A DNA stretch of 64,000 nt, taken from NCBI RefSeq assembly GCF_050433445.1, contig NZ_JBNPXF010000012.1, positions 1 through 64,000 of the forward strand, read 5' to 3'. Source of the DNA: Kroppenstedtia sanguinis (lineage in GTDB: Bacteria > Bacillota > Bacilli > Thermoactinomycetales > DSM-45169). Below the pieces are notes generated by a model that saw nothing but the letters and a program-made list of their open reading frames with translations, was not told the DNA's origin and searched no databases. The translations under genes were made by a program, and so were the position numbers. Of this stretch, positions 32,995 to 41,904 are shown piece after piece (position 1 is the first letter of the stretch; each line of letters begins with the position of its first letter).

Positions 32995-34952
32995 TCGACG
33001 TCGCCCCCTTCTTCTTCACAGTACTCGCTCAATACCTCCAGCAGGTGTTGCCGCGCTTCCGACAGGGTTACTCCCTCGAACTGCACCGCTGCATTGGTCA
33101 TGTGTCCCCCGCCGCCGAGGGATTCCATGATCAGCTGAACATTGAGTTCCCCCAAGGAACGGGCACTGATGGACACCTTGCCGTCATTCCTCAAACCGAT
33201 GACAAAGGAGGCACTGATCCCTTTCATATTGAGCAATGTGTCCGCCGCCTGGGCAATGATGAGCTGATCATACCGCTCTTCCATTTCCCCGCTGGCGATC
33301 GCAATTTTATCGTATACCACTTCCGTATTTTTGACAATCTCGGCCCGCTTGACGAAGCGGAAAAGATCTTCCTTCAACAAAGTTTGAACCAGCGCCAGAT
33401 CGGCCCCGTGGCGGCGGAGAAAAGAAGCCGCTTCAAAGGTTCGGGAGCCCGACCGAAAAGCGAAGCTTTTGGTATCCACCACAATTCCCGACAATAGAGC
33501 CGTAGTCTCCAAGGGTTCAATGGTCAACCGTGCATCCTGGTACTGCAACAACTCCGTCACCAATTCGCTGGTGGAGGAGGCATAAGGCTCCAGGTACACC
33601 AATACCGGGTCTTTGACAAACTCCTCCCCGCGACGATGGTGATCGATCACCACCACCCGATCCGAGCGTTCCACCAGGCGGGGTTCAATGGTCATAGAGG
33701 GCTTATGGGTATCCACCAGAATGAGCAAGGTATTCTTATCGATGAGGGAAAGAGCCTTCTCCGGTGAGATAAACGCTTCCTCCAGAGAATGATCTTCCGA
33801 GATGGCTGCCATCAGCGCATCGATGGAGGGATTGGAGTCCTTTAAAAGGATGTATCCCTCCCGATCAGCCATCCGAACCGTCCGCAGGACACCGATCGCT
33901 GCTCCCACTGCATCCATATCCGGTTGATCGTGACCCATGATCAGTACCCGCTCACTGTCCCGGATCAGATTAGTCAGTGCATAAGAGATCACCCGGGCCC
34001 GCACTCGGGTCCGCTTCTCAACTGCATTGGTTTTGCCCCCGAAAAACACCACCCGATCCTGTTGTTGGACAGCCGCCTGATCCCCGCCCCGTGCCAGCGC
34101 AATATCCAGTGCCGCCTCCGCCGCATGTGTCTGCTCCACGACCGAAGAACGGAAGGTGGACACGCCGATACTCAGTGTAATCGGAATTTTGTTACGGTGG
34201 GTCATCTCCCGCACCACATCCAGGATGTCAAAATGATTCTGGCTCAGACGCTCCAACGTTTCCCGGCGAAACACCATGAAATATTTCTCCACATCAAATT
34301 TCTTGAGGGTGATATCCTGTTTCTGTGCCCAACGGGTAATCTCCGACTGGACATTCGTCAAAAGCAGAGTCCGCTCCTGGTCATCGAGACCCGCTCCCGC
34401 TTCCTCGAAATTGTCCATTTGAAGAAAGCCGACAATCGTTTGTTCCTGTTCATATCGTTCTCTCAACTCTTCAAACTGGGTGATCTCCCGAAAAAAATAC
34501 AGCCGCTCTTTGGCGTCATGGACCACTTCAAAGCTCCTGTTGTTTAAATCGAGCTTCTCCGTTTCACTTCCGTTACGGTCCAAGTCGGGAAATATATCGG
34601 TCACAGTCCATCCGACGAGGGAATCCTTGTCCGTCATCTCTTGGATAAACGGGTTGTGCCAGACTACCTGGCCTTTGCGATCATACAGGAGGATTCCCAC
34701 AGGCATCTCGTCAAAGGCGGCTTGATTTGCTCCCTTCACCCGCTGGGACAGAGTCAGGACATATTCATTGAATTCATGTCTGAATTGCTTTTCCGCCCGG
34801 TAGAGCACATATCCCAACAACAGATAAAAGAAAAGTCCAATCAAGGCGAAGGCCCAGTTGTAGGTAGATAGAAGGGCGATCAACACCAAACTGAAACACA
34901 TGGCTAGCACCATATGATAACCGTGCCACCGTTTCGTAATAAAATTCGGCAT
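32991..34952 (-). CDS. gdpP: Cyclic-di-AMP phosphodiesterase GdpP (YybT)
   Basis: 653 residues. Two N-terminal membrane segments (MVLAMCFSLVLIALLS and WAFALIGLFFYLLLGYVLY), a heme-type PAS domain (about 80-150), a degenerate GGDEF domain (about 170-300) and a DHH/DHHA1 phosphodiesterase with VLIMGHDQPDMDAVGAA, LVDTHKP and VVIDHHRRGEE. It cleaves c-di-AMP to pApA and so controls potassium and osmolyte balance and beta-lactam tolerance. Degenerate GGDEF is normal for this family. Coupled to rplI. A MITE lies in the 300-bp gap upstream. Confidence 0.97.
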   Translation of the reverse strand: MPNFITKRWHGYHMVLAMCFSLVLIALLSTYNWAFALIGLFFYLLLGYVLYRAEKQFRHEFNEYVLTLSQRVKGANQAAFDEMPVGILLYDRKGQVVWHNPFIQEMTDKDSLVGWTVTDIFPDLDRNGSETEKLDLNNRSFEVVHDAKERLYFFREITQFEELRERYEQEQTIVGFLQMDNFEEAGAGLDDQERTLLLTNVQSEITRWAQKQDITLKKFDVEKYFMVFRRETLERLSQNHFDILDVVREMTHRNKIPITLSIGVSTFRSSVVEQTHAAEAALDIALARGGDQAAVQQQDRVVFFGGKTNAVEKRTRVRARVISYALTNLIRDSERVLIMGHDQPDMDAVGAAIGVLRTVRMADREGYILLKDSNPSIDALMAAISEDHSLEEAFISPEKALSLIDKNTLLILVDTHKPSMTIEPRLVERSDRVVVIDHHRRGEEFVKDPVLVYLEPYASSTSELVTELLQYQDARLTIEPLETTALLSGIVVDTKSFAFRSGSRTFEAASFLRRHGADLALVQTLLKEDLFRFVKRAEIVKNTEVVYDKIAIASGEMEERYDQLIIAQAADTLLNMKGISASFVIGLRNDGKVSISARSLGELNVQLIMESLGGGGHMTNAAVQFEGVTLSEARQHLLEVLSEYCEEEGGDVE

Positions 34953-35003
34953 GATGACCCTCCCTTACACCGGAACCTGAGTTTAAAAGAAATATCCTTT
35001 TCT

Positions 35004-35196
35004 CAAGCATGTTGATTAGCCATATTTTAGGCAGGAAATAAGGTCGGGATGGTGGGACGGCTACGATCTCTTACAAAGAGCGCAAAGGCTCACCGTCCTA
35101 CCATCCCCGTCCCCTCAAGAGATATTTTGTGATGGGGGCAATGGGAAGAACGAAAGGATCCTTTCGTTCCAACTTGATGGTTAATCAACAGCCCTG
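35004..35196. mobile_element. Family A MITE, copy A8 (193 bp)
   Basis: Ends CAAGCATGTTGATTAGCCA and TGGTTAATCAACAGCCCTG. Flanks TCCTTTTCT (34995-35003) and TTCTTTTCT (35197-35205) agree at 8 of 9 bases, a target duplication. Hairpin arms GATGGTGGGACGG (35048-35060) and CCGTCCTACCATC (35093-35105). It lacks the 55-bp module. It fills the yybS-gdpP gap. Confidence 0.85.
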
Positions 35197-35276
35197 TTCT
35201 TTTCTATTTTACCCCAGTCAGAGGTGTTTTCATAGGGAAGAGCTCGGAATCCCGTAAGCCAGGAACCCTGGATCTG

Positions 35277-36194
35277 TCACTTTTTTTTATGGTTCAGACG
35301 CTTTCGGATCTCACTGCCCGTATCCACGATTCCCATCAGATGGACGACTACGGAAAACGGAGAAATCACAAGGGAACAGAGTAAAATAAAAATCATCCAA
35401 CCCTTCCCTTTCCCCGATCGGTGCAGAAGCCAGGCGATGAAAGAAAGTCCCTGGATATAGAAGAGCAAGAAGAGCACAGTCATCACATTAGCCGGAATCC
35501 ACGTGGAAGACGACTCTTCTCCGATTCCGAAAACAAGGAACAGGAGGAGAGAAAAGAAATAGAAGTAGAAGAAGGAACGAGGCAGACGCCACTCTCTAAA
35601 TGGGGGCAAATATTTCCCGGGCAATCCATGGCGGCCAAGCCATCTGCGAGCCACCACCAGATTGAGCAAGGGAACCGGGACAACCAGCATGAAGAGCATG
35701 GACGGAATGACTGTGGCCACATAGGGAATTAAATCCGACACAGATTCCACACCGTACAGGCGGAACCACTCTCCGTTTCGTTGCCATTCTTCCATCAGTA
35801 AACTGTTCAACCGATTTTGCAAATCAAAAAAATAGGATGCCGCCATCATCAGGATCAGAAGACTGATCCCCACCGTCGTCAACCCTCCTAGCACCACATC
35901 CGTCCCAGAAGTATCAGAGCTCCGGTACAATAGCCCCATAACTACCCCAGCTATCGCTACCAATAAAACAGCTCCTGAATAGAAGAGATGACCCGTGATC
36001 GCCAAAAGGGAAAAAGCGGTGAGGAAAATGGGAAAGATGGCGGACACCCATCCATTTTTTGCTGTATGGAGAATGAAAGGAAGGGGAAGAAACCACATCG
36101 TCAGGATGTTCAGTGGTGTCAACAAGGAGAAGATGATGAGCAGAAACAGCATCGTTGTGATCAGTCCGTCACGGACATCAGGAATACGGGGCAA
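35277..36194 (-). CDS. yybS: DUF2232 membrane protein (YybS)
   Basis: 305 residues from the TTG at 36194, which has AGAGGTG 8 bases upstream; the frame is open to an ATG at 36242 but that would overlap the mazG-like gene by 41 bases. About eight hydrophobic segments, for example TMLFLLIIFSLLTPLNILTM and VVLGGLTTVGISLLILMMAA. YybS-type proteins resemble energy-coupling S components in topology; function unknown. Positioned between rpsR and gdpP as in Bacillus. Confidence 0.88.
   Translation of the reverse strand: MPRIPDVRDGLITTMLFLLIIFSLLTPLNILTMWFLPLPFILHTAKNGWVSAIFPIFLTAFSLLAITGHLFYSGAVLLVAIAGVVMGLLYRSSDTSGTDVVLGGLTTVGISLLILMMAASYFFDLQNRLNSLLMEEWQRNGEWFRLYGVESVSDLIPYVATVIPSMLFMLVVPVPLLNLVVARRWLGRHGLPGKYLPPFREWRLPRSFFYFYFFSLLLFLVFGIGEESSSTWIPANVMTVLFLLFYIQGLSFIAWLLHRSGKGKGWMIFILLCSLVISPFSVVVHLMGIVDTGSEIRKRLNHKKK
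35612..35625. promoter_or_regulatory. Possible Noc-binding site (one mismatch)
   Basis: ATTTCCCGGGCAAT differs at one base from the Bacillus Noc site ATTTCCCGGGAAAT. It is inside yybS. A noc gene is present at 48575-49387. A single near-match in 64 kb could arise by chance. Confidence 0.3.
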
Positions 36195-36201
36195 ACCCGA
36201 T

Positions 36202-36522
36202 TCACCTCTTGTTAATATATTCTTCCAACTGGGAAAGATCACCGTACCAATCTTCCAATTGGTGACGTTCTCTTGCGTGCTCCCGAAGTTTTCTCGTCAC
36301 CGCCTGATCCACTTCCCGGAAAGAAAATCCCACCCGCCGGGCAAGAACATAGGTGGCAACCACTAGGCTGGCCAGGCTGTCGGAAATGAGAGATTGGTTC
36401 GCTGTATGCAATCCTTTATACAGATTCGCAATTTGATCCAGAATTTCGGTTTTCAACCATTCGATCGCTTTCATGCTTTTAGCGATGTGCATGTTTCGCT
36501 CCGGCCTGCTCATGGATTCCAC
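36202..36522 (-). CDS. MazG-like protein
   Basis: 106 residues, all-helical, with IEWLKTEILDQIANLYKGLH and DSLASLVVATYVLARRVGFS, matching the short MazG-like family found beside yybS in Bacilli. MazG proteins hydrolyse nucleoside triphosphates through an EExxD-type site; here the acidic metal motif is not obvious, so catalysis is doubtful. Its stop lies inside the ribosome site of yybS, so the two are coupled. Confidence 0.8.
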   Translation of the reverse strand: MESMSRPERNMHIAKSMKAIEWLKTEILDQIANLYKGLHTANQSLISDSLASLVVATYVLARRVGFSFREVDQAVTRKLREHARERHQLEDWYGDLSQLEEYINKR

Positions 36523-36650
36523 ACCCCTCGAAAAAGCTTGGACTCAGGTGCTAATTTCAACAATCACCTGTCATTTTCCTTCTTTTCCAGAGGGGACCGG
36601 CAATTACCAAACAAAAAGAAGGAGCAGACACGCCCCTTCTCTCCACCTGA

Positions 36651-36878
36651 TCAATCCGTGGTATACGGCAACAAAGCCATTTGCCGGGCACGTTTGATCG
36701 CCCGGGTCAATTGCCGCTGATATTTGGAAGATGTCCCCGTTACTCGGCGGGGCAGAATTTTACCCCGTTCGCTGATGAACTTCCGGAGTAGATCCACATC
36801 CTTGTAGTCGATGTATTGGATCTTGTTAACTGTGAAATAACAGACTTTCCGGCGCTTATTTCCGCGACGGCGGGCCAT
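36651..36878 (-). CDS. rpsR: 30S ribosomal protein S18
   Basis: 75 residues, bS18, opening MARRRGNKRRKVCYFTVNKI with IDYKDVDLLRKFISERGKIL and PRRVTGTSSKYQRQLTRAIK. Third gene of rpsF-ssb-rpsR. The single cysteine in KVCYF is only one of a possible zinc set, so this is a C-minus type. Binds S6 on the platform of the 30S subunit. Confidence 0.98.
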   Translation of the reverse strand: MARRRGNKRRKVCYFTVNKIQYIDYKDVDLLRKFISERGKILPRRVTGTSSKYQRQLTRAIKRARQMALLPYTTD

Positions 36879-36926
36879 GGAAAGACCCCCTTTCCCGTAA
36901 AAGTTTCACTGGATCTCACAATCATT

Positions 36927-37397
36927 TCAAAAGGGCAGATCATCATCGGAAATATCGATCGGTTTACCGTCATCCGCAAAAGGATCGCTGGAGGGGCCCC
37001 GGTTGTCCTGCTTCTTTTCAAAACCGCTGTCGCCATAATCTCGGTTAGATCCGGAACCGGAGCTGGCTTGAGATCGCGATTCCAAAAATTGAACGTTTTC
37101 GGCGACCACTTCCGCCACCTTGATCCGACGGCCTTCTTGATTTTCGTAACTGCGGATTTGAAGACGCCCTTCCACAGCGACCAGGCGCCCCTTTTTCATG
37201 TAATTGGCTACAGTTTCCGCCAGCTGGCGCCAAGCCACGATATCGATGAAGTCCGCTTCCCGCTCTCCCTGCTGGTTGGTAAAACGGCGGTTGACCGCCA
37301 AATTGAAACTGGTGACCGCCACCCCACCGGGAGTGTAGCGAAGTTCAGGGTCCCTGGTCAACCGGCCGATCAGAACCACTCTGTTTAACATCGGCAA
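36927..37397 (-). CDS. ssb: Single-stranded DNA-binding protein
   Basis: 156 residues. OB fold MLNRVVLIGRLTRDPELRYT and VTSFNLAVNRRFTNQQGERE, a flexible glycine/serine linker (SQASSGSGSNRD) and the acidic tip DISDDDLPF that recruits repair and replication proteins. Tetramer in replication and repair. Middle gene between rpsF and rpsR, as in Bacillus. Confidence 0.98.
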   Translation of the reverse strand: MPMLNRVVLIGRLTRDPELRYTPGGVAVTSFNLAVNRRFTNQQGEREADFIDIVAWRQLAETVANYMKKGRLVAVEGRLQIRSYENQEGRRIKVAEVVAENVQFLESRSQASSGSGSNRDYGDSGFEKKQDNRGPSSDPFADDGKPIDISDDDLPF

Positions 37398-37439
37398 CCC
37401 CTCCCTAAAGCCGATTTTGGTTCCTCCGTAACATACCCT

Positions 37440-37733
37440 TTACTTTTTGTCGTCAATGTTGATCACCATGTGGCGAATCACATCATCATCCAACTTCAGT
37501 TGACGTTCCAATTCGTTTACGGTGTCAACGTTGCCGGTGAAGGTCGCCACGGTGTAAATCCCATCGCGGTGGTCATTGATCATATAGGCCAGACGGCGCT
37601 TGCCGAAGTGTTCCATCTCGACGGATTCCCCGCTGTTGTCAGCGATGATTTCCCGAAATTTCTCACGGTGAGCATTGACTTTTTCCTCGTCCAGATCTGA
37701 ACGCAGGATATACATCAACTCGTATTTGTGCAT
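37440..37733 (-). CDS. rpsF: 30S ribosomal protein S6
   Basis: 97 residues, bS6, from the ATG at 37733 with AAAAGGAGGTGG upstream; the frame runs to 37784 without support. MHKYELMYILRSDLDEEKVN and FGKRRLAYMINDHRDGIYTV are typical. First gene of rpsF-ssb-rpsR. The 5' leader contains GGGGCCGTC, which could be part of the known S6:S18 autoregulatory leader, but I could not confirm a structure. Confidence 0.97.
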   Translation of the reverse strand: MHKYELMYILRSDLDEEKVNAHREKFREIIADNSGESVEMEHFGKRRLAYMINDHRDGIYTVATFTGNVDTVNELERQLKLDDDVIRHMVINIDDKK

Positions 37734-37814
37734 GCTGTTCCACCTCCTTTTGGACTGAGACGGCCCCGCAGTTGTGCAGAGCAAGGAGTGAATAGTCCAT
37801 ATTCACGATACTGT

Positions 37815-37843
37815 ATTCTATCAAAGATACCTGTAGAAGGCAA
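37815..37843 (-). promoter_or_regulatory. Sigma-A promoter of rpsF-ssb-rpsR
   Basis: TTGCCT (37843-37838) and TAGAAT (37820-37815) separated by 17 bp on the minus strand, about 80 bases before the rpsF ATG. Confidence 0.7.
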
Positions 37844-37856
37844 GGTCCACCGATTT

Positions 37857-38957
37857 TTACACATTGAATCGAAAATGCATCACGTCTCCATCTTTCACCA
37901 CATACTCCTTGCCTTCCGAGCGTAGCAGTCCCTTCTCCCGAGCCCCGGCCAGAGAACCGGCTTGGTCCAGGTCTTTGAAAGAGACCACTTCGGCCCGGAT
38001 AAAACCCCGCTCAAAGTCGGAGTGGATCACACCGGCGGCCTGCGGTGCCCGGGTTCCTTCCCGAATCGTCCAGGCCCGTACCTCTTTTTCCCCGGCAGTA
38101 AAATAGGTAATCTGTTCCAGCAGGCGATAAGCCGCCGCCACCAGACGATCCAATCCCGATGCGGACAGTCCCAGCTCAGACAGAAATTGAGCCCGCTCTT
38201 CCCCTTCCAACTCCGCAATCTCCGCCTCCAACTGGGCGCTGATCGTCACCACCTCCGCTCCTTCTTCCTCTGCTTGCTTGCGCAGGGCTTGGACATGGGG
38301 GTTGGAATCAGGATCGGATACTTCGTCTTCCGACACATTGGCCGCATAAAGCATTTTCTTCAAGGTAAGCAGATGGAGAGAGCGGACGCATTCCAACTCC
38401 TCCTCCTCCAACTTCAACCCCCTGGCCGGTTTTCCCTCTACCAAAGCTTGGTGCAGTTTCTCCAAGACTTCGTGTTCCTTTTTGGCGTCGGCATCGCCGC
38501 TCCGCTTCTGACGGGCAACCCGATCCAGCCGCCGTTCCACAGTTTCAAGATCCGCCAGGACCAATTCCAGATTGATGGTCTCCATATCCTCGACAGGATT
38601 CACTCCGCCAGAGACATGGGTGATATTCTCATCTTCAAAACAGCGGACCACATGAATGATCGCATCCACTTCACGAATATGGGACAAAAACTGGTTGCCA
38701 AGGCCTTCTCCTTGACTGGCACCCTTGACCAAACCAGCAATATCTGTAAATTGAAAGGATGTAGGGATGATCCGTTGGGGGTTGACGATCTCTGCCAAGC
38801 GATTCATCCGTTCATCCGGAACATCCACCACTCCCACATTGGGATCAATCGTGCAAAAAGGATAATTGGCCGATTCCGCACCAGCCTGGGTGATTGCGTT
38901 AAACAAGGTCGATTTGCCTACATTGGGCAGACCGACGATACCAGTTGTAAGCGACAT
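37857..38957 (-). CDS. ychF: Redox-regulated ATPase YchF
   Basis: 366 residues, Obg-family P-loop protein with GIVGLPNVGKSTLFNAITQA, IDPNVGVVDVPDERM (G2/G3 region) and the altered base-specificity motif YAANVSEDE in place of NKxD, which explains ATP preference. C-terminal TGS domain with TIREGTRAPQAAGVIHSDFE and FNV end. Binds ribosomes and influences stress responses. Located between rpsF and yyzM, as in Bacillus. Confidence 0.97.
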   Translation of the reverse strand: MSLTTGIVGLPNVGKSTLFNAITQAGAESANYPFCTIDPNVGVVDVPDERMNRLAEIVNPQRIIPTSFQFTDIAGLVKGASQGEGLGNQFLSHIREVDAIIHVVRCFEDENITHVSGGVNPVEDMETINLELVLADLETVERRLDRVARQKRSGDADAKKEHEVLEKLHQALVEGKPARGLKLEEEELECVRSLHLLTLKKMLYAANVSEDEVSDPDSNPHVQALRKQAEEEGAEVVTISAQLEAEIAELEGEERAQFLSELGLSASGLDRLVAAAYRLLEQITYFTAGEKEVRAWTIREGTRAPQAAGVIHSDFERGFIRAEVVSFKDLDQAGSLAGAREKGLLRSEGKEYVVKDGDVMHFRFNV

Positions 38958-39029
38958 AGACTGTCAGCTCCTCTTCATAGCAAGAAATGTCCCCACACAG
39001 GTTCTCCGCCTGATCGGCTGTTATAAATG

Positions 39030-39728
39030 CAGGCCTGCTGATTAGCCGTGTTGTAGTGGGGAGATCGTGTACTACCACGCTCCGATGCCATCCCACGAGG
39101 AAGTGGAGACGGTCCGCTTAAGAATCTGACCATCGGGCAGGGGCAAAGCCGGGAGGCCAGCAACACAGGGAAGATGTTGCCCCTAACCGCCCTCTCGTAA
39201 GACTTCTACGCCGGGTAGGATGGCTACCTTCATCTAGAGCTTCAGCTCCTTTAGATTGTAGTGCCTGTGGTGCAACCTTGCCATCGAGATTGTAGTGCCT
39301 GTGGTGCTACCTCTATTCCAGGGCTTCAGCCCATCGAGATTGTAGTGCCTGTGGTACTACCTCTATTCCAGGGCTTCAGCCCATCGAGATTGTAGTGCCT
39401 GTGGTACTACCTTCATCTAGAGCTTCAGCTCCTTTGGATTGTAGTGCCTGTGCGGTGCTACCTCTATTCCAGGGCTTCAGCTCATTGAGATTGTAGTGCC
39501 TGTGGCGCATCCTTAATTTCAAATTGTAGTGCCCGTGGCGCATCCTTAATTTCAAATTGTAGTGCCCGTGGCGCATCCTTAATTTCAAATTGTAGTGCCC
39601 GTGGCGCATTAGGTCGCTTTGCACCCACAGGGCACAAGTCTCGCCAGGGTCGCTTTCGCTCCCAGGTCTCGCTATGGCAGTACACGGCTTCCTTTCAATG
39701 CCTATTTTCTAGTGAATCAACAGCCCTG
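39030..39728. mobile_element. Family A MITE with large tandem array, copy A9 (699 bp)
   Basis: Ends CAGGCCTGCTGATTAGCC and GTGAATCAACAGCCCTG. Contains the distal block CATCGGGCAGGGGCAAAGCC (also in A7), a nine-unit array (39230-39612) and a reversed CATAGCGAGACC module next to the right end. No clear target duplication; both flanks contain ATAAAT. No gene inside. It fills the ychF-yyzM gap. Confidence 0.85.
39230..39612. repeat. TTGTAGTGCC-type tandem array (9 units)
   Basis: Nine copies of ATTGTAGTGCC(T/C)GTG. Early units are about 58 bp apart and contain hairpin spacers GGGCTTCAGCCC or GAGCTTCAGCTC; the last four are exactly 33 bp apart with GGCGCATCCTTAATTTCAA. The two hairpin forms differ by a compensating base pair. 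Confidence 0.8.
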
Positions 39729-39888
39729 ATAAATAGATAAATGAACAGGGTGCTTTTAAAAAGACACCCCAGGAAATCTAAAATGAAGCCAAGAAAATCA
39801 GTAATCGAAAAAAACACCGGATTGGACCTTACCAAACCGGCACAGACCCCAGGCCCTCAGACCCTGGGGAAAAAGGGGTTGGATGTTT

Positions 39889-40095
39889 TTACTCCACTTC
39901 CGACTCCCCCTGAACCAAAATCCGCTTCATTCTTTTTTCAAAGCGGGAGCGCGGAAGCAATACACTGTGACCACACCCTGTGCATTTCATCCGGATGTCC
40001 ATCCCCATCCGGATCACTTTCCAGGCATTTGTTCCACAAGGGTGCACTTTTTTCATCTCTACCACATCCCCGAGCTGAAAACTTTTCCGCTCCAT
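39889..40095 (-). CDS. yyzM: DUF951 protein (YyzM-like)
   Basis: 68 residues. Motifs FQLGDVVEMKKVHPCGTNAW, WKVIRMGMDIRMKCTGCGHS and VLLPRSRFEKRMKRIL are hallmarks of DUF951; the three cysteines suggest metal or nucleic acid binding. Function unknown. In Bacillus yyzM lies between ychF (yyaF) and yyaD-like genes, as here. Confidence 0.9.
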   Translation of the reverse strand: MERKSFQLGDVVEMKKVHPCGTNAWKVIRMGMDIRMKCTGCGHSVLLPRSRFEKRMKRILVQGESEVE

Positions 40096-40151
40096 TGGCC
40101 ACCGTCCCCCCTATCTATTGCCCTTTATTATAGAAAGTCTGTCTGCGGATT

Positions 40152-40769
40152 TCAACGGGGGAAACCCCTTGATCTTCGCGAGCCGAGGGACTGGAAGGAT
40201 GTCATCATTTGACTGGTCAGTTCTGCTTGTTTTTCCTTCGGATTCCCTGGGATCGAACCGGAGAGAAGTCCACCAAACCGGATACGGACTTTTGCCGGCC
40301 GCAACCAACGGTTGCCCTGGGCTAAAGCCTCATCTGTTCCTTCGATCACGACAGGGAGGATCGGAACATCGGATCGGATGGCCAGCCAGGCAGCTCCTTC
40401 TTTTAATTCTGTCAGCGGATCCGACTCTCTCCGGCCTCCTTCGGGAAATAGCCCCACGCTTTTCCCATCCTTCAACAGAGCCAGGGCAGTCCGGAGGGAG
40501 CGTGTGTCCACTCCCTCTCGATTTACGGGAAAGGCGCCCACCCGTTCTAAAAACCACCGGCTCACCGGATGGGAAAAGGATTCCTCCTTGGCCATGAATG
40601 AGACCTGTCCTGGCAGGACGGCTGCAATATAAAAAGGATCCAGAACACTGATATGATTTCCTACCACTAAAAAAGGTCCTCGGGTCGGAACATGCTCCAA
40701 TCCCTCGATCTCCACCCGATGATAAACCCTCAGGAATAGCCGGATCCCTCTTTGTATCACGCAGTACAT
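40152..40769 (-). CDS. 1-acyl-sn-glycerol-3-phosphate acyltransferase (PlsC-like)
   Basis: 205 residues of the lysophospholipid acyltransferase family. Catalytic HxxxxD box in VVGNHISVLDPFY, FPVNREGVDTRSLR, and the substrate motif LFPEGGRRES, with PVVIEGTDEAL after it. One hydrophobic helix near the N-terminus anchors it to the membrane face. It adds the second acyl chain to make phosphatidic acid, or acts in a related lipid step; the exact substrate cannot be read from sequence. Confidence 0.9.
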   Translation of the reverse strand: MYCVIQRGIRLFLRVYHRVEIEGLEHVPTRGPFLVVGNHISVLDPFYIAAVLPGQVSFMAKEESFSHPVSRWFLERVGAFPVNREGVDTRSLRTALALLKDGKSVGLFPEGGRRESDPLTELKEGAAWLAIRSDVPILPVVIEGTDEALAQGNRWLRPAKVRIRFGGLLSGSIPGNPKEKQAELTSQMMTSFQSLGSRRSRGFPR

Positions 40770-40835
40770 CGGGTCCCTCCTCCCTTGTCTTCCCTGCTAT
40801 ATTGTACCTGATTAGGAGGAGGATTCCCACTTGAT

Positions 40836-41873
40836 TCATGTTTCTCTGGTGAAGGGATAGAGGAGAATCATCGTCAGGATCAACAGATTAATCACGCCGT
40901 AGAGGGGATACAGTAAGGTAACCAGGTTGGAAAACCCCAACCGGCTGACAGGCACCAGTAACAGCATCACTCCCCCGCCAATAATCCAAGGGGGAAGGGA
41001 CAGATTATCCGATAGGCGAAAAGCCAACCCGTGAACGTTGCTGACCGCTGTCGTATAGATCGCCAGCCATAGGATCAGTGAAATGGTGGCCACCCAAAGA
41101 TCGGAATAGTCTCGCACCAGAGCAAACAAGGGAATTTCATACTGGGAAATCAGATTTTCTACTCGTAGCAGTGAATAATTATACAGGCTAGCCAACAAAC
41201 CCAGACACAGACAACTGATCCCACCTGCCACCCAGATCTCCACCGGGTGTTGAACCTGTTTGCCCATGGTGGACAGTACAGCCAACAAAGACAAAATATT
41301 AAAGGCCGTATAAGTAATCGCCGAAGGCCAGACGGGAAGAGTGGGAGTGCCTCCCTCATCTGTAGCGAACACCCATCCGGTCCCCTGCAGGAATTGGAGA
41401 CAAACCACCATTAATACGATGACCATGACAGGGATCAAAAAAGTATTCATCGACATCAAGCCTTTGAGATCAAAGAGGAGAATCCCAATCACCGCCACTG
41501 CCATCACCCAGATTCCCATGGTGAAAGAGCCACTCCACTGCTGAAATGTAGCTCCGCTTCCAGCCACCATGACCAGCGTGCTGGTCACAAGGGAGATCAT
41601 CACCAGATAGTCAAACAGACGGGCCAACCGAATGCCAAGCACGTGCACCAACACTTCCGAATAATGCTGGGTTTTCTCTTTCCAACTGATTTGAAGAATA
41701 ATCACACTGGCTGCAAACAGCAACAGCGTGGACAATACAATGCTGGGACTACTCTCTTTTCCGTAAGAGCCAAAAAACTCCCATATCTCCCGACCCGATG
41801 CAAATCCGGCCCCAATGGTGGTGCCTATAATGGTCATACTGATTTTAAGGGAGTTCCACAGGTTGAACCGCAT
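40836..41873 (-). CDS. YkvI-family membrane permease
   Basis: 345 residues from the ATG at 41873; the longer frame to 41927 runs into a MITE end. Ten or so membrane segments. The first contains ISMTIIGTTIGAGFASGREI, the conserved GAGFASGREI signature of the YkvI family, related to the amino acid/LeuT-fold spore germination permeases. Substrate unknown. The MITE at 41905 ends 31 bases from its start codon, so its promoter may come from or be displaced by the MITE. Confidence 0.8.
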   Translation of the reverse strand: MRFNLWNSLKISMTIIGTTIGAGFASGREIWEFFGSYGKESSPSIVLSTLLLFAASVIILQISWKEKTQHYSEVLVHVLGIRLARLFDYLVMISLVTSTLVMVAGSGATFQQWSGSFTMGIWVMAVAVIGILLFDLKGLMSMNTFLIPVMVIVLMVVCLQFLQGTGWVFATDEGGTPTLPVWPSAITYTAFNILSLLAVLSTMGKQVQHPVEIWVAGGISCLCLGLLASLYNYSLLRVENLISQYEIPLFALVRDYSDLWVATISLILWLAIYTTAVSNVHGLAFRLSDNLSLPPWIIGGGVMLLLVPVSRLGFSNLVTLLYPLYGVINLLILTMILLYPFTRET

Positions 41874-41904
41874 ACCGATCCCCCTTGTCCGGGTGTCTCT
41901 ACAT

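Noticed and set aside
37734..37800. S6:S18 autoregulatory leader before rpsF
   Set aside because: GGGGCCGTC is suggestive, but I could not build the known structure by eye, so it is not listed as a feature.
39230..39612. CRISPR-like array of TTGTAGTGCC repeats
   Set aside because: The spacers are themselves repeated (hairpin or 33-bp units) and no cas gene is near; it is an internal tandem array of a MITE.
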